The notes under the pieces were generated by a model that saw only the letters and a list, made by a program, of their open reading frames with translations, was not told where the DNA came from and ran no database searches. Of a stretch of DNA of 64,000 bases, positions 41,128 to 49,171 are shown piece after piece. Both the position numbers and the translations under genes were made by a program. Source of the stretch: an uncultured Dorea sp. (GTDB lineage Bacteria; Bacillota; Clostridia; Lachnospirales; Lachnospiraceae); assembly GCA_910584615.1 (NCBI GenBank), contig CAJUAM010000001.1:62001-126000 (forward strand), given 5' to 3'. Within the stretch, counting starts at the first letter, position 1, and each line of letters opens with the position of its first letter.

Positions 41128-41910
41128 TTAAAGATTATTGATTTTATTTTTTATTTTACGTTTTATCTTAAATGACATGCCTGAAGAATAATACTCATTT
41201 TTAATCAGCAATTCATAAGCGTCGATCACTCCGGCGCAATAACAAAATCCAAACAGTCCTAATGCAAATCCTAAAAACACAAATGAATGGTATTCCGACC
41301 AGATGAACTTCCCCTTTACAGTTAAAGAAATAGCTAAAATACCGGTTATAAACAAAATAATACTTGGGATAAGCATGGCAACATAAATCCTCTTTTTTGC
41401 CTGATATGCATCCGATAATTCTTTCAGATACCTATGATCAAATATTAGGGGCTCTTCTTTCAGGATCTTATATTGTTCTTGTTCTGAAAACGCGCCTAAA
41501 ATAAAAGAAGCGATGCCTATGATAGTAAATACCGCCATTCCAAGATAGCGCCATGTCAGGTTAGTCGTAAACATAACATAAGGTATTCCTGCCATTGCCC
41601 AAAACATAAATCCTATACCAATGTAGCTGCTTATTTTTTTCTGATTTGCAATGTATGCGGTTGCCATTTCTTTGCTTACATAATATCCTTTTTCATTTAT
41701 ATCTTTAGAGGTTTGCTCATCTTTCAATAGAAAATCCACAGATGTTTCAAAAATATTAGACAATTGTAATAGCTTTTCAGTTTCCGGAAAACCTTGATTG
41801 TTTTCCCATTTGCTGATTGCCTGTCTTGTCGTTCCAAGCTGTTCAGCAAGTGACTCCTGCGAAAGTCCTTTTTCTTTTCTTAATTTAAATAATTTTTCTC
41901 CAAATGACAT
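41128..41910 (-). CDS. XRE-family regulator with C-terminal membrane domain
   Basis: A 260-residue protein. Residues 7-60 are a helix-turn-helix (FKLRKEKGLSQESLAEQLGTTRQAISKWENNQGFPE), followed by a linker and a membrane domain with segments near 95-115, 122-145, 180-205 and 212-235. The start has AAGGAGG upstream. It shares its architecture with the XRE protein at 23961-24527 but is not a close copy. It may respond to the membrane state and lies directly upstream of the ECF sigma operon. Confidence 0.85.
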   Translation of the reverse strand: MSFGEKLFKLRKEKGLSQESLAEQLGTTRQAISKWENNQGFPETEKLLQLSNIFETSVDFLLKDEQTSKDINEKGYYVSKEMATAYIANQKKISSYIGIGFMFWAMAGIPYVMFTTNLTWRYLGMAVFTIIGIASFILGAFSEQEQYKILKEEPLIFDHRYLKELSDAYQAKKRIYVAMLIPSIILFITGILAISLTVKGKFIWSEYHSFVFLGFALGLFGFCYCAGVIDAYELLIKNEYYSSGMSFKIKRKIKNKINNL

Positions 41911-41961
41911 ATATGTGTCCTCCTTGATTTTAGTAGGCAGATTTTATCAAATCAGGCTGTA

Positions 41962-42224
41962 ACTTTCTATCTTTTCTAAATTGCACATTGTCAATTTTGA
42001 GTTGCGAATGTGTTATTCACACCGAAAGAGTGATTTTGTTTGAATATTTTGTGACCGGACATATTATAGAATTTAAGGGAGAAGATGTTGTCTTAATTTT
42101 ACTATTGCAAAAAAGTATTGTTCGTGTTATTATCATAAAGAATTCGGAAATTCTAATTTATCTGGAATCAACAGCAGTTCGCTGGATTATCGCATTGTTT
42201 AAGATAATTTGAAAGATAGAAAGT
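41962..42224 (+). repeat. 263-base segment bounded by 13-base inverted repeats
   Basis: The arms ACTTTCTATCTTT (41962-41974) and its complement (42212-42224) are perfect, and the flanks outside and inside are also partly complementary. The size and non-coding content would fit a small non-autonomous element (MITE), but no target-site duplication is clear. Confidence 0.35.
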
Positions 42225-42230
42225 CAGACC

Positions 42231-42264
42231 ATTATAAAATCCCTGCTGCATTTTTGCAACAGGG
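42231..42264 (-). terminator. Terminator of hpf
   Basis: Minus-strand stem of 10 pairs with one G-U (42255-42264 with 42241-42250), loop of four, followed by ATTTTATAAT. Confidence 0.7.
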
Positions 42265-42314
42265 AAGAATGTAAATTAAACTATTCATATCATATGGATT
42301 GCCGGATAAAAAGA

Positions 42315-42851
42315 TTAGCGGAATTCAGGTTCGATCAGCCCAAAGGAGCCATTCTTGCGGCGGTATACAACATTCACTTCATCTGTCTCTGCATTGCAGA
42401 ATACAAAGAAATCATGGCCTAAAAGATCCATCTGTACACAGGCATCTTCCGGATACATAGGCTTAATGCCGAATCGTTTCGTGCGGACAATCTTGACTTC
42501 ATCCTCGTCCGGGATCAGATCGTCTGTCTCATAGAATTCCTGTTTGAAATTGCCGCCTTCCTGATGTCTTGCAATCAGTTTATTTTTATATTTGCGAAGC
42601 TGCCGCTCAATGACTTCCTCAACAAGGTCAATAGAAACATACATGTCACTGCTCACCTGCTCTGAGCGGATGATATCGCCCTTCACAGGGATGGTTACCT
42701 CAATCTTCTGTCGCTCTTTCTGAACGCTTAAGGTTACGTGGATCTCCGTGTCTGGGGTAAAGTACCTCTCAAGTTTTCCTAGTTTGTGTTCTACGGCTTC
42801 TTTTAAGCCGGGCGTTACATCGATGTTTTTTCCGATAATGATAAACGTCAT
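42315..42851 (-). CDS. hpf: Long-form ribosome hibernation promoting factor
   Basis: A 178-residue protein with the N-terminal S30AE domain (IIIGKNIDVTPGLKEAVEHKLGKLERYF, and the basic YVSIDLVEEVIERQLRKYKNKL helix) and the C-terminal dimerisation domain typical of Firmicutes (RTKRFGIKPMYPEDACVQMDLLGHDFFVFCNAET to VVYRRKNGSFGLIEP). It pairs 70S ribosomes into inactive 100S dimers in stationary phase. ATG 42851 has AAGGAG 9 bases upstream; TTG 42860 lies too close to that site. Confidence 0.96.
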   Translation of the reverse strand: MTFIIIGKNIDVTPGLKEAVEHKLGKLERYFTPDTEIHVTLSVQKERQKIEVTIPVKGDIIRSEQVSSDMYVSIDLVEEVIERQLRKYKNKLIARHQEGGNFKQEFYETDDLIPDEDEVKIVRTKRFGIKPMYPEDACVQMDLLGHDFFVFCNAETDEVNVVYRRKNGSFGLIEPEFR

Positions 42852-42954
42852 GCTCCCCAACTCCTTTATAAATTAAATTTCAGAAAGTATAATCAGACAA
42901 TTGGTGATATAATTGTCAATGTTTCTGATATATTTAGTATATCACTTTTTTCGT

Positions 42955-43566
42955 CTAATGTATAGCATGTATTACTTCGATTCTGGAAATTTTTCCCTCG
43001 TGCATTTTTGCGACACGCAGTCCGACATCTCCGACATAAACACAGGCTCCGACACCGGTCTCAGTATCAAATTCATCAAATTTCGCAGTGATAAGATCCA
43101 GCAAGGTCTCTCCGGGTTCATGAGGGAGATTGACATGGATGATCTTATTGACGGCATGTACTTTTGTTGTGGCACGAAAGACGAATTCGTCAGTGATATC
43201 AAAATCACAGAACAGATATTTTCTGGTCGCGAAAAGTACGGCAATTGCGCATACACCTACCAGACTGCTCCAGATAGAAGAATTGTCCATGATAATATGT
43301 CTTGCGATGGCAAAGAGCAGTACTTCAAATACAGTATCGGGAGTGTGCTGATACATCATGCGGATCAATTCTACTCCGATGATCAGATTAAAGCAGGTGT
43401 CTAAAAGATCGTTATAATTCGGCCATACGTCAAGATTCGGAATGCTGGTAAGAGAAGTGACCATGCGCAGACATAGAAGCAAAATTCCGATACCAAGCAT
43501 AATAGTAATGATAAATTCAAGAGTGACAGCAAGACGTTTGATAAAAATGGTTGCGTATAATCTCAT
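42955..43566 (-). CDS. PsiE-like membrane protein with C-terminal soluble domain
   Basis: A 203-residue protein. Residues 8-120 contain four hydrophobic segments (about 10-33, 55-75, 78-95, 100-115) in the PsiE (phosphate-starvation-inducible) pattern, including the DTCFNLIIGVELIRMM and RHIIMDNSS segments. A C-terminal domain of about 80 residues with GVGACVYVGDVGLRVAKM resembles a TrkA-C-like or small ligand-binding fold. Function is not known. It is in the same strand and close series as the PAP2 and typA genes. Confidence 0.75.
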   Translation of the reverse strand: MRLYATIFIKRLAVTLEFIITIMLGIGILLLCLRMVTSLTSIPNLDVWPNYNDLLDTCFNLIIGVELIRMMYQHTPDTVFEVLLFAIARHIIMDNSSIWSSLVGVCAIAVLFATRKYLFCDFDITDEFVFRATTKVHAVNKIIHVNLPHEPGETLLDLITAKFDEFDTETGVGACVYVGDVGLRVAKMHEGKISRIEVIHAIH

Positions 43567-43596
43567 AAGGTTCTCCTTGTACCGGGCCTGGAATAC

Positions 43597-44496
43597 TTAA
43601 TTCCCCTGCGGATTTACTGATTTTTTGCTGAACAGGTACGGGTAAATGACCAGCACCCATAACACCAGTATAAAGTATTCTGCCATTTTTGCCAAGATGG
43701 AACTGCCAAAGAGAAGGGAGAAACTTTCTTTTACAATGAGAGCGACGCCAAGACCAATCATAAGTTTTATAAATTGTCCCCAAAAGCTTTTGGTTTGTGT
43801 GCTGAAGTTAAGCTTTGTACGTTCTGTGTACCATCCTGCCGCAAAGCCAAGTCCTGCTCCGGCTGCTTTGCAGCAGTCAAGAGCGTATTTTGTCTCTATA
43901 GTACCAGAGTTTTTCAAGATCAGTGCATAGACAGCAACAGATAATGAAAGAAACGTCAGTATAACAGCAATCTGCTTAAGATAGCGGGTATCGTCAAGCA
44001 GAAAGCTTTGAAAACGCCATATGATCAGGGATACAGATATGGTGAGCAGCATTGAGGTAAGGACATCCTTTGGGGTGTGGCATCCTAAATACATTCTGGA
44101 GAAACCTACAAGAAGGAATAAAAATATATAAAAAAGCTTAAGAACAGCAGGCTTAACTTTCAGCGCCAGAGGGAAGTAAAGAGCAGTTGCGCCCTGTGTA
44201 TGACCGCTTGGAAAAGAATATCCGGTTGCGGCAGGAACAGCGCTCCTGACAGCAGAAAATTCCGGGTCTAATACCCATGGCCTTGGGATGCGCATGGTAA
44301 TCTTAAGGGCTTGTACTAAAAGTCCGGCTGTAAAATAGGTGAAGCCAAGAAGATAAGCAAAACGTTTATCTACGCACCAGTACAGTGCGCAGACAATTGC
44401 GATGATTATCATTTCCTGGCCAAAATAGGTAATAAACTGCATAAGCTGGTCAAGAAAAGGGGTCCTGATTTCACTTAGAAGCCATAAAAAAGCCAT
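43597..44496 (-). CDS. PAP2-family membrane phosphatase
   Basis: A 299-residue integral membrane enzyme with the three-part phosphatase signature: KITMRIPRP near residue 70, PSGHTQGA near residue 96 and SRMYLGCHTPKDVL near residue 138. Eight or so hydrophobic segments are visible. Relatives remove phosphate from undecaprenyl pyrophosphate, phosphatidate or glycerophospholipids; which one applies is unclear. Its start overlaps the typA stop by one base. Confidence 0.9.
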   Translation of the reverse strand: MAFLWLLSEIRTPFLDQLMQFITYFGQEMIIIAIVCALYWCVDKRFAYLLGFTYFTAGLLVQALKITMRIPRPWVLDPEFSAVRSAVPAATGYSFPSGHTQGATALYFPLALKVKPAVLKLFYIFLFLLVGFSRMYLGCHTPKDVLTSMLLTISVSLIIWRFQSFLLDDTRYLKQIAVILTFLSLSVAVYALILKNSGTIETKYALDCCKAAGAGLGFAAGWYTERTKLNFSTQTKSFWGQFIKLMIGLGVALIVKESFSLLFGSSILAKMAEYFILVLWVLVIYPYLFSKKSVNPQGN

Positions 44497-46319
44497 TACC
44501 GGTTACTCCTTTTTCGCATTTTAGGATCTAAAATCTTCTTGCGTATTCTTAAATTTTTCGGGGTTACTTCTAAAAGTTCGTCTGTATCGATAAAATCCAG
44601 TGCTTCTTCAAGACTAAGGATTTTTGGTGCCGTCAGCCGGAGTGCATCGTCTGCGCCGGAGGAACGGGTATTGGTAAGATGTTTTGTTTTGCAGACATTC
44701 ACTTCGATATCATCAGTCTTTGCATTTTCGCCGATGACCATACCTGAATATACTTTTTCGCCGGCGCCGAGGAAGAGAACACCTCGCTCCTGTGCCTGAA
44801 ACAGACCGTAAGTAACGGATTCGCCGGTTTCAAAAGCAATCAGTGAGCCCTGCTTGCGGTACTGGATATCACCTTTATAAGGAGCATAACAGTTGAACGC
44901 CGTATTCATAATGCCGTTTCCTTTTGTATCAGTTAAAAATTCGCCCCGGTAGCCGATGAGGCCGCGGGAAGGAATGGAAAATTCCAGCCTTGTATAGCCG
45001 CCGCTTGCTGTTCCCATATTCTGAAGCTCACCTTTACGCTGGCTCAGTTTTTCGATGACTGTTCCGGTGAATTCTTCCGGAACATCTACATAAGCAATCT
45101 CCATGGGTTCCAGAAGTGTTCCTTTTTCGTCTTTTTTATAGAGGACCTCTGCTTTGCTGACAGCGAACTCATAACCCTCCCGGCGCATATTTTCAATAAG
45201 TACGGAAAGGTGGAGCTCTCCGCGTCCGGAAACTTTGAAGCTGTCGGTGCTGTCAGATTCTTCTACACGCAGACTTACGTCCGTATTCAGTTCGCGGAAT
45301 AAACGGTCCCGCAGGTGACGGGAGGTGACATATTTTCCCTCCTGTCCGGCGAAAGGACTGTCATTAACGATAAACTGCATGGCGATAGTGGGCTCAGAGA
45401 TTTTTTGGAACGGAATCGCTTTTGGGTTATCCAGTGAGCAGATTGTGTCGCCTATGGAAATGTCGGAAATTCCGGAAATAGCTACAATAGAACCAATACC
45501 GGCTTCTTTTACTTCTATTTTATTCAGACCGTCGAATTCATATAATTTGCTGATACGAACTTTTTCCTGACGCTCAGGGTCATGTTCATTTACAACTACA
45601 GCGTCCATGCCGACTTTTATTTTGCCGTTATCTACTTTTCCAACGCCGATCCGGCCTACGTATTCGTTATAATCAATGGTGCTTATAAGGACCTGTGTAT
45701 CAGCTTCCGGGTCGCCTTCAGGGGCTGGGATATAGTTGATGATCGTCTCGAACAAAGGTTTCATGTCACGCTCTTCGTCGGTTAAGTCTAAGACGGCAAT
45801 ACCTGCTTTGGCGGAGGCGTACACGAATGGACAGTCAAGCTGCTCGTCCGAGGCATCAAGATCCATGAAAAGTTCTAATACCTCATCGATAACCTCCTCC
45901 GGTCTCGCCTCTGGGCGGTCGATTTTATTAATACATACGATGACCGGCAGACTTAATTCCAGTGCTTTTCTCAGAACAAATTTCGTCTGGGGCATGGCGC
46001 CTTCAAAAGCATCAACTACAAGTATGACACCATTTACCATTTTTAGCACACGTTCTACCTCGCCGCCGAAATCAGCATGTCCCGGGGTGTCTACAATGTT
46101 GATCTTTGTCCCATTATAATAGACAGCAGTGTTTTTAGAAAGAATAGTGATGCCTCGTTCTCTTTCTATGTCATTGGAGTCCATGACGCGCTCGGCGATC
46201 TCCTGATTCTCACGGAATACGCCGCTCTGTTTGAGAAGCTCGTCCACAAGTGTTGTCTTGCCGTGGTCTACATGGGCAATGATTGCAATATTACGTATAT
46301 CTTCGCGTTTTGTTTTCAT
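44496..46319 (-). CDS. typA: Translational GTPase TypA/BipA
   Basis: A 607-residue ribosome-binding GTPase. G1 AHVDHGKTT is near residues 15-23, switch region ERERGITILSKN near 52-63, G3 DTPGHADF near 77-84 and G4 NKID near 131-134. Domains II, III and V and the TypA-specific C terminus follow (RSSGADDALRLTAP, LEVTPKNLRIRKKIL). It helps assemble 50S subunits and supports growth under stress or cold. A probable promoter lies at 46376-46403. Confidence 0.97.
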   Translation of the reverse strand: MKTKREDIRNIAIIAHVDHGKTTLVDELLKQSGVFRENQEIAERVMDSNDIERERGITILSKNTAVYYNGTKINIVDTPGHADFGGEVERVLKMVNGVILVVDAFEGAMPQTKFVLRKALELSLPVIVCINKIDRPEARPEEVIDEVLELFMDLDASDEQLDCPFVYASAKAGIAVLDLTDEERDMKPLFETIINYIPAPEGDPEADTQVLISTIDYNEYVGRIGVGKVDNGKIKVGMDAVVVNEHDPERQEKVRISKLYEFDGLNKIEVKEAGIGSIVAISGISDISIGDTICSLDNPKAIPFQKISEPTIAMQFIVNDSPFAGQEGKYVTSRHLRDRLFRELNTDVSLRVEESDSTDSFKVSGRGELHLSVLIENMRREGYEFAVSKAEVLYKKDEKGTLLEPMEIAYVDVPEEFTGTVIEKLSQRKGELQNMGTASGGYTRLEFSIPSRGLIGYRGEFLTDTKGNGIMNTAFNCYAPYKGDIQYRKQGSLIAFETGESVTYGLFQAQERGVLFLGAGEKVYSGMVIGENAKTDDIEVNVCKTKHLTNTRSSGADDALRLTAPKILSLEEALDFIDTDELLEVTPKNLRIRKKILDPKMRKRSNR

Positions 46320-46375
46320 ATGGATTCCACCTTTATCTTCTTATTTAAAATAGATTTCAATGTTACAACCTCAAT

Positions 46376-46403
46376 AGTTTACCACATTTTCTAAAATTTA
46401 CAA
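46376..46403 (-). promoter_or_regulatory. Possible typA promoter
   Basis: Minus-strand TTGTAA (46403-46398) and TAAACT (46381-46376) with a 16-base spacer, about 57 bases before the typA start. The intergenic region also holds a 13-base palindrome AGCCGGTCCGGCT at 46475-46487 of unknown role. Confidence 0.4.
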
Positions 46404-46535
46404 GTAGTTGTTTTAAAGGGCGAAAAACGCCGTCGAAACGTGTCCTACGATTGTAAGAAAAACCAGTTCTAATTAGCCGGTCCGGCTCATAAATTATATG
46501 GATGGAAAAATACGATTGGAGAAGGGAGAAAATTT

Positions 46536-47165
46536 ATGTCAGATAAGATAATTGAAAACAATCAGGTAACCATTATGGGAGAAATTGTATCCACGTTTGA
46601 ATTCAGCCACGAGGTGTTCGGGGAAGGTTTTTATATGGTGGATGTAAGTGTGAGGAGGCTCAGCAATTCTGTGGACACGATTCCGGTCATGATATCCGAG
46701 AGATTGATCGACGTGGAGTGTGACTATAGAGGAGAGTTTCTGATGGTAAGCGGTCAGTTCCGTTCTTATAACAGACACGATGAACAAAAGAACAGGCTGG
46801 TATTATCTGTATTCGCAAGAGAAGTGTCTTTTATCGAGGAGGAACTGGATGGTGCCAAGACAAATAATATTCTGCTGGACGGCTACATATGCAAACTGCC
46901 GATCTATAGGAAGACACCTCTTGGAAGGGAGATCGCGGATCTTCTTTTGGCAGTGAATCGCCCTTATGGGAAATCAGATTACATTCCTTGCATTTGCTGG
47001 GGAAGAAATGCGAGATTTGCCTCGGCTTTTGAAGTTGGAGAACATGTACAGGTATTAGGGCGCATCCAGAGCAGGGAATATGTGAAAAAACTTTCTGAGA
47101 CGGAAACCGAGAAGCGGACAGCGTACGAAATTTCCGTAAGTAAGCTGGAATGTCTTGATGAATAA
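46536..47165 (+). CDS. Single-stranded DNA-binding protein-like, two OB folds
   Basis: A 209-residue protein that appears to contain two OB-type halves. The second (about residues 108-206) has the SSB pattern LDGYICKLPIYRKTPLGREIADLLLAVNRPYGKSDYIPCICWGRNARFA, and the first (about 8-95) repeats the fold in a more distant form. Normal bacterial SSB has a single fold and an acidic C-terminal tip; here no DDDIPF-like tip is seen, so it is not the main replicative SSB. It may act in repair, competence or on single strands in transcription. A GGGAGAA site precedes ATG 46536. Confidence 0.75.
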   Translation: MSDKIIENNQVTIMGEIVSTFEFSHEVFGEGFYMVDVSVRRLSNSVDTIPVMISERLIDVECDYRGEFLMVSGQFRSYNRHDEQKNRLVLSVFAREVSFIEEELDGAKTNNILLDGYICKLPIYRKTPLGREIADLLLAVNRPYGKSDYIPCICWGRNARFASAFEVGEHVQVLGRIQSREYVKKLSETETEKRTAYEISVSKLECLDE

Positions 47166-47215
47166 GCGCGGTAAAAACGCTTTGATAAAACGCTTATAAA
47201 TCTTGGATGACTTCA

Positions 47216-47244
47216 TTGACATCATGTTTGATTGATGATAGAAT
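47216..47244 (+). promoter_or_regulatory. Promoter of dapA
   Basis: -35 TTGACA (47216-47221) and -10 TAGAAT (47239-47244), spacer 17 bases, about 70 bases upstream of the start codon. No lysine riboswitch fold fits in the short leader. Confidence 0.75.
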
Positions 47245-47315
47245 TTCTGTAAGTTAGATGTGAATACAGATAACGGATATGTGGAATATACCTAATATAA
47301 ATCAGGAGGAGCATG

Positions 47316-48206
47316 ATGGCGATTTTTACAGGAGCCGGAGTGGCGATTGTCACACCATTTAATAAGGATGAAAGTATTAATTATGATAGACTGGATGAGC
47401 TGATCGATTATCATTGCAGCCATGGTACTGACAGTATCATTATCTGCGGAACTACCGGAGAATCGGCAACTATGACGGAAGCGGAGCACATTGAGTGTGT
47501 GAAGTTTACGATCGACAGGGTGAAGGGGAGGATTCCGGTTGTTGCAGGAACAGGTTCGAATTGTACGAAGACGGCGATCGAGATGTCGAAGGAAGCGGCG
47601 GATTATGGCGCGGACGGTCTTTTGATTGTCACACCTTACTATAACAAGGCAACACAGAGCGGTCTGATCGCGCATTATACTGCAGTTGCGAAGGAGGCAA
47701 AAGCGCCGGTCATTATGTACAGCGTTGCCAGCAGGACAGGATGCAATATCGAGCCGGCGACAGCTGCCGCCCTTGTGCGGGATGTTGACAATATTGTAGG
47801 AATAAAGGAAGCTTCGGGAAATATTTCCCAGGTTGCGAAGATTATGGAACTGACAGATGGGAAGGTGGATCTGTATTCTGGCAATGATGACCAGATCGTA
47901 CCTCTTCTTTCATTAGGGGCAAAAGGCGTGATATCTGTATTATCAAATGTAGCTCCGAAGGAGACTCATGATATCTGTGAAAAGTTCTTTCAGGGGGATA
48001 TTGCAGGGAGCCGCAAGCTGCAGCTTCGTGCACTGCCGCTGGTTGAGCAACTGTTCTGTGAGGTGAATCCGATTCCGGTTAAGCGCGCGGTGACGCTTAT
48101 GGGAATGGACTGCGGACCGCTTCGTATGCCGCTGACTCAGATTACAGCGGAACATGAGAATGCGCTTAAGAAAGCAATGAGGGATTTTGGTATTCCGATG
48201 GCATAA
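47316..48206 (+). CDS. dapA: 4-hydroxy-tetrahydrodipicolinate synthase
   Basis: A 296-residue aldolase-class enzyme that condenses pyruvate with aspartate semialdehyde in lysine and diaminopimelate synthesis. The family start GAGVAIVTPF, the GTTGESATM pocket near residue 44, the Tyr in YYNKATQSG, the YSVASRTG segment and the Schiff-base Lys in GIKEASG near residue 162 are visible. ATG 47316 (6 bases after AGGAGG) is preferred to ATG 47313. A terminator follows the gene. Confidence 0.96.
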   Translation: MAIFTGAGVAIVTPFNKDESINYDRLDELIDYHCSHGTDSIIICGTTGESATMTEAEHIECVKFTIDRVKGRIPVVAGTGSNCTKTAIEMSKEAADYGADGLLIVTPYYNKATQSGLIAHYTAVAKEAKAPVIMYSVASRTGCNIEPATAAALVRDVDNIVGIKEASGNISQVAKIMELTDGKVDLYSGNDDQIVPLLSLGAKGVISVLSNVAPKETHDICEKFFQGDIAGSRKLQLRALPLVEQLFCEVNPIPVKRAVTLMGMDCGPLRMPLTQITAEHENALKKAMRDFGIPMA

Positions 48207-48220
48207 TGAAGTAAAGTATG

Positions 48221-48273
48221 AAAAGGATATCATGGCCTGTGAAAAAGGGTATATGATATCCTTTTGTTTTTTT
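48221..48273 (+). terminator. Strong terminator between dapA and dapB
   Basis: A perfect 12-base stem AAAAGGATATCA/TGATATCCTTTT (48221-48232, 48254-48265) with a 21-base loop is followed by a run of seven T. It should end most dapA transcripts; dapB begins 54 bases further on. Confidence 0.85.
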
Positions 48274-48326
48274 CGAGGGGAAGAAACGGTAATAATGGGA
48301 TCAAGAGGATAAAGGAGGATATTATT

Positions 48327-49085
48327 ATGGTACGTGCGATTATGCATGGATGTAACGGCAGGATGGGGCGTGTGATCACCGGCCTTATCAAAGAGGATGA
48401 AGCGATCGAGATCGTGGCAGGTGTGGATACTTTCACAGGGATTGCCAATGAATATCCGGTGTTTGAAAACATCGGTGAATGTGATGTAAAGGCAGATGTT
48501 GTTATTGATTTTTCGAATGCGGGTGCAGCAGATGCGCTGCTTGATTACTGTGTGGCAAAGAAGCTTCCGGTAGTACTTTGTTCTACCGGACTTTCTGAGG
48601 AGCAGCTTAAAAAAGTTGAGGACAGCGCTAAAGAGACAGCAGTACTTAAGTCAGCTAATATGTCAATGGGGATCAACCTGCTCTTAAAGCTTTTAAAAGA
48701 TGCGGCAAAGGTTCTGTCCCCTGCCGGGTATGATATTGAGATCATAGAAAAGCACCATAATCAAAAGCTTGATGCTCCAAGCGGCACAGCCATTGCTCTG
48801 GCGGATTCTATCAACGAAGCAATGGACGGCGCTTATGAATATGTCTATGACAGGAGTAAAGAACGGAAAAAACGTGACGCAAAAGAGATGGGGATCTTAG
48901 CGGTACGGGGAGGCACTATAGTTGGGGAACATGAAGTGCTCTTTGCAGGTATGGATGAGGTGATCGAATTTAAGCATACTGCTTTTTCCAGAGGTGTATT
49001 CGGAAAAGGAGCTGTAGAAGCTGCCAAATATCTGTCCGGGAAGCCTGCCGGCCGCTACGATATGTCCGATGTGATTCAGTTTTAG
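48327..49085 (+). CDS. dapB: 4-hydroxy-tetrahydrodipicolinate reductase
   Basis: A 252-residue NAD(P)H-dependent reductase, the step after DapA. The nucleotide-binding start GCNGRMGRVITG is near residue 8, the catalytic-site box IEKHHNQKLDAPSGTA near 145 and the late EFKHTAFSRGVFGKGAVEAA near 215. ATG 48327 has AAAGGAGG 8 bases upstream. It needs its own promoter or read-through of the terminator just before it; a TAATAAT at about 48290 is a weak -10 candidate. Confidence 0.97.
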   Translation: MVRAIMHGCNGRMGRVITGLIKEDEAIEIVAGVDTFTGIANEYPVFENIGECDVKADVVIDFSNAGAADALLDYCVAKKLPVVLCSTGLSEEQLKKVEDSAKETAVLKSANMSMGINLLLKLLKDAAKVLSPAGYDIEIIEKHHNQKLDAPSGTAIALADSINEAMDGAYEYVYDRSKERKKRDAKEMGILAVRGGTIVGEHEVLFAGMDEVIEFKHTAFSRGVFGKGAVEAAKYLSGKPAGRYDMSDVIQF

Positions 49086-49171
49086 GGAGGTAGGACGGCA
49101 AATGAAAATACGCAGTATGAACTGTCGATTTTTGTTTGTTGATACCAGACATAACAAGAGAGGAAAATCTT

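Larger units (their letters stand above)
41911..42314 (+). other. Intergenic region between XRE gene and hpf
   Basis: This 404-base stretch carries a 13-base inverted repeat (41962-41974 and 42212-42224) and the hpf terminator (42231-42264). A 74-codon frame at 41988-42212 has no ribosome binding site and was not accepted. No promoter for a plus-strand gene is convincing. Confidence 0.5.

Noticed and set aside
41988..42212. A 74-codon frame on the plus strand between the XRE gene and hpf
   Set aside because: It has no ribosome binding site, its product is an irregular hydrophobic mix, and it lies almost entirely within the inverted-repeat segment.
47245..48326. A lysine riboswitch upstream of dapA or dapB
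   Set aside because: The dapA leader is only about 65 bases and the dapA-dapB gap is a plain terminator; neither can hold the large lysine aptamer.
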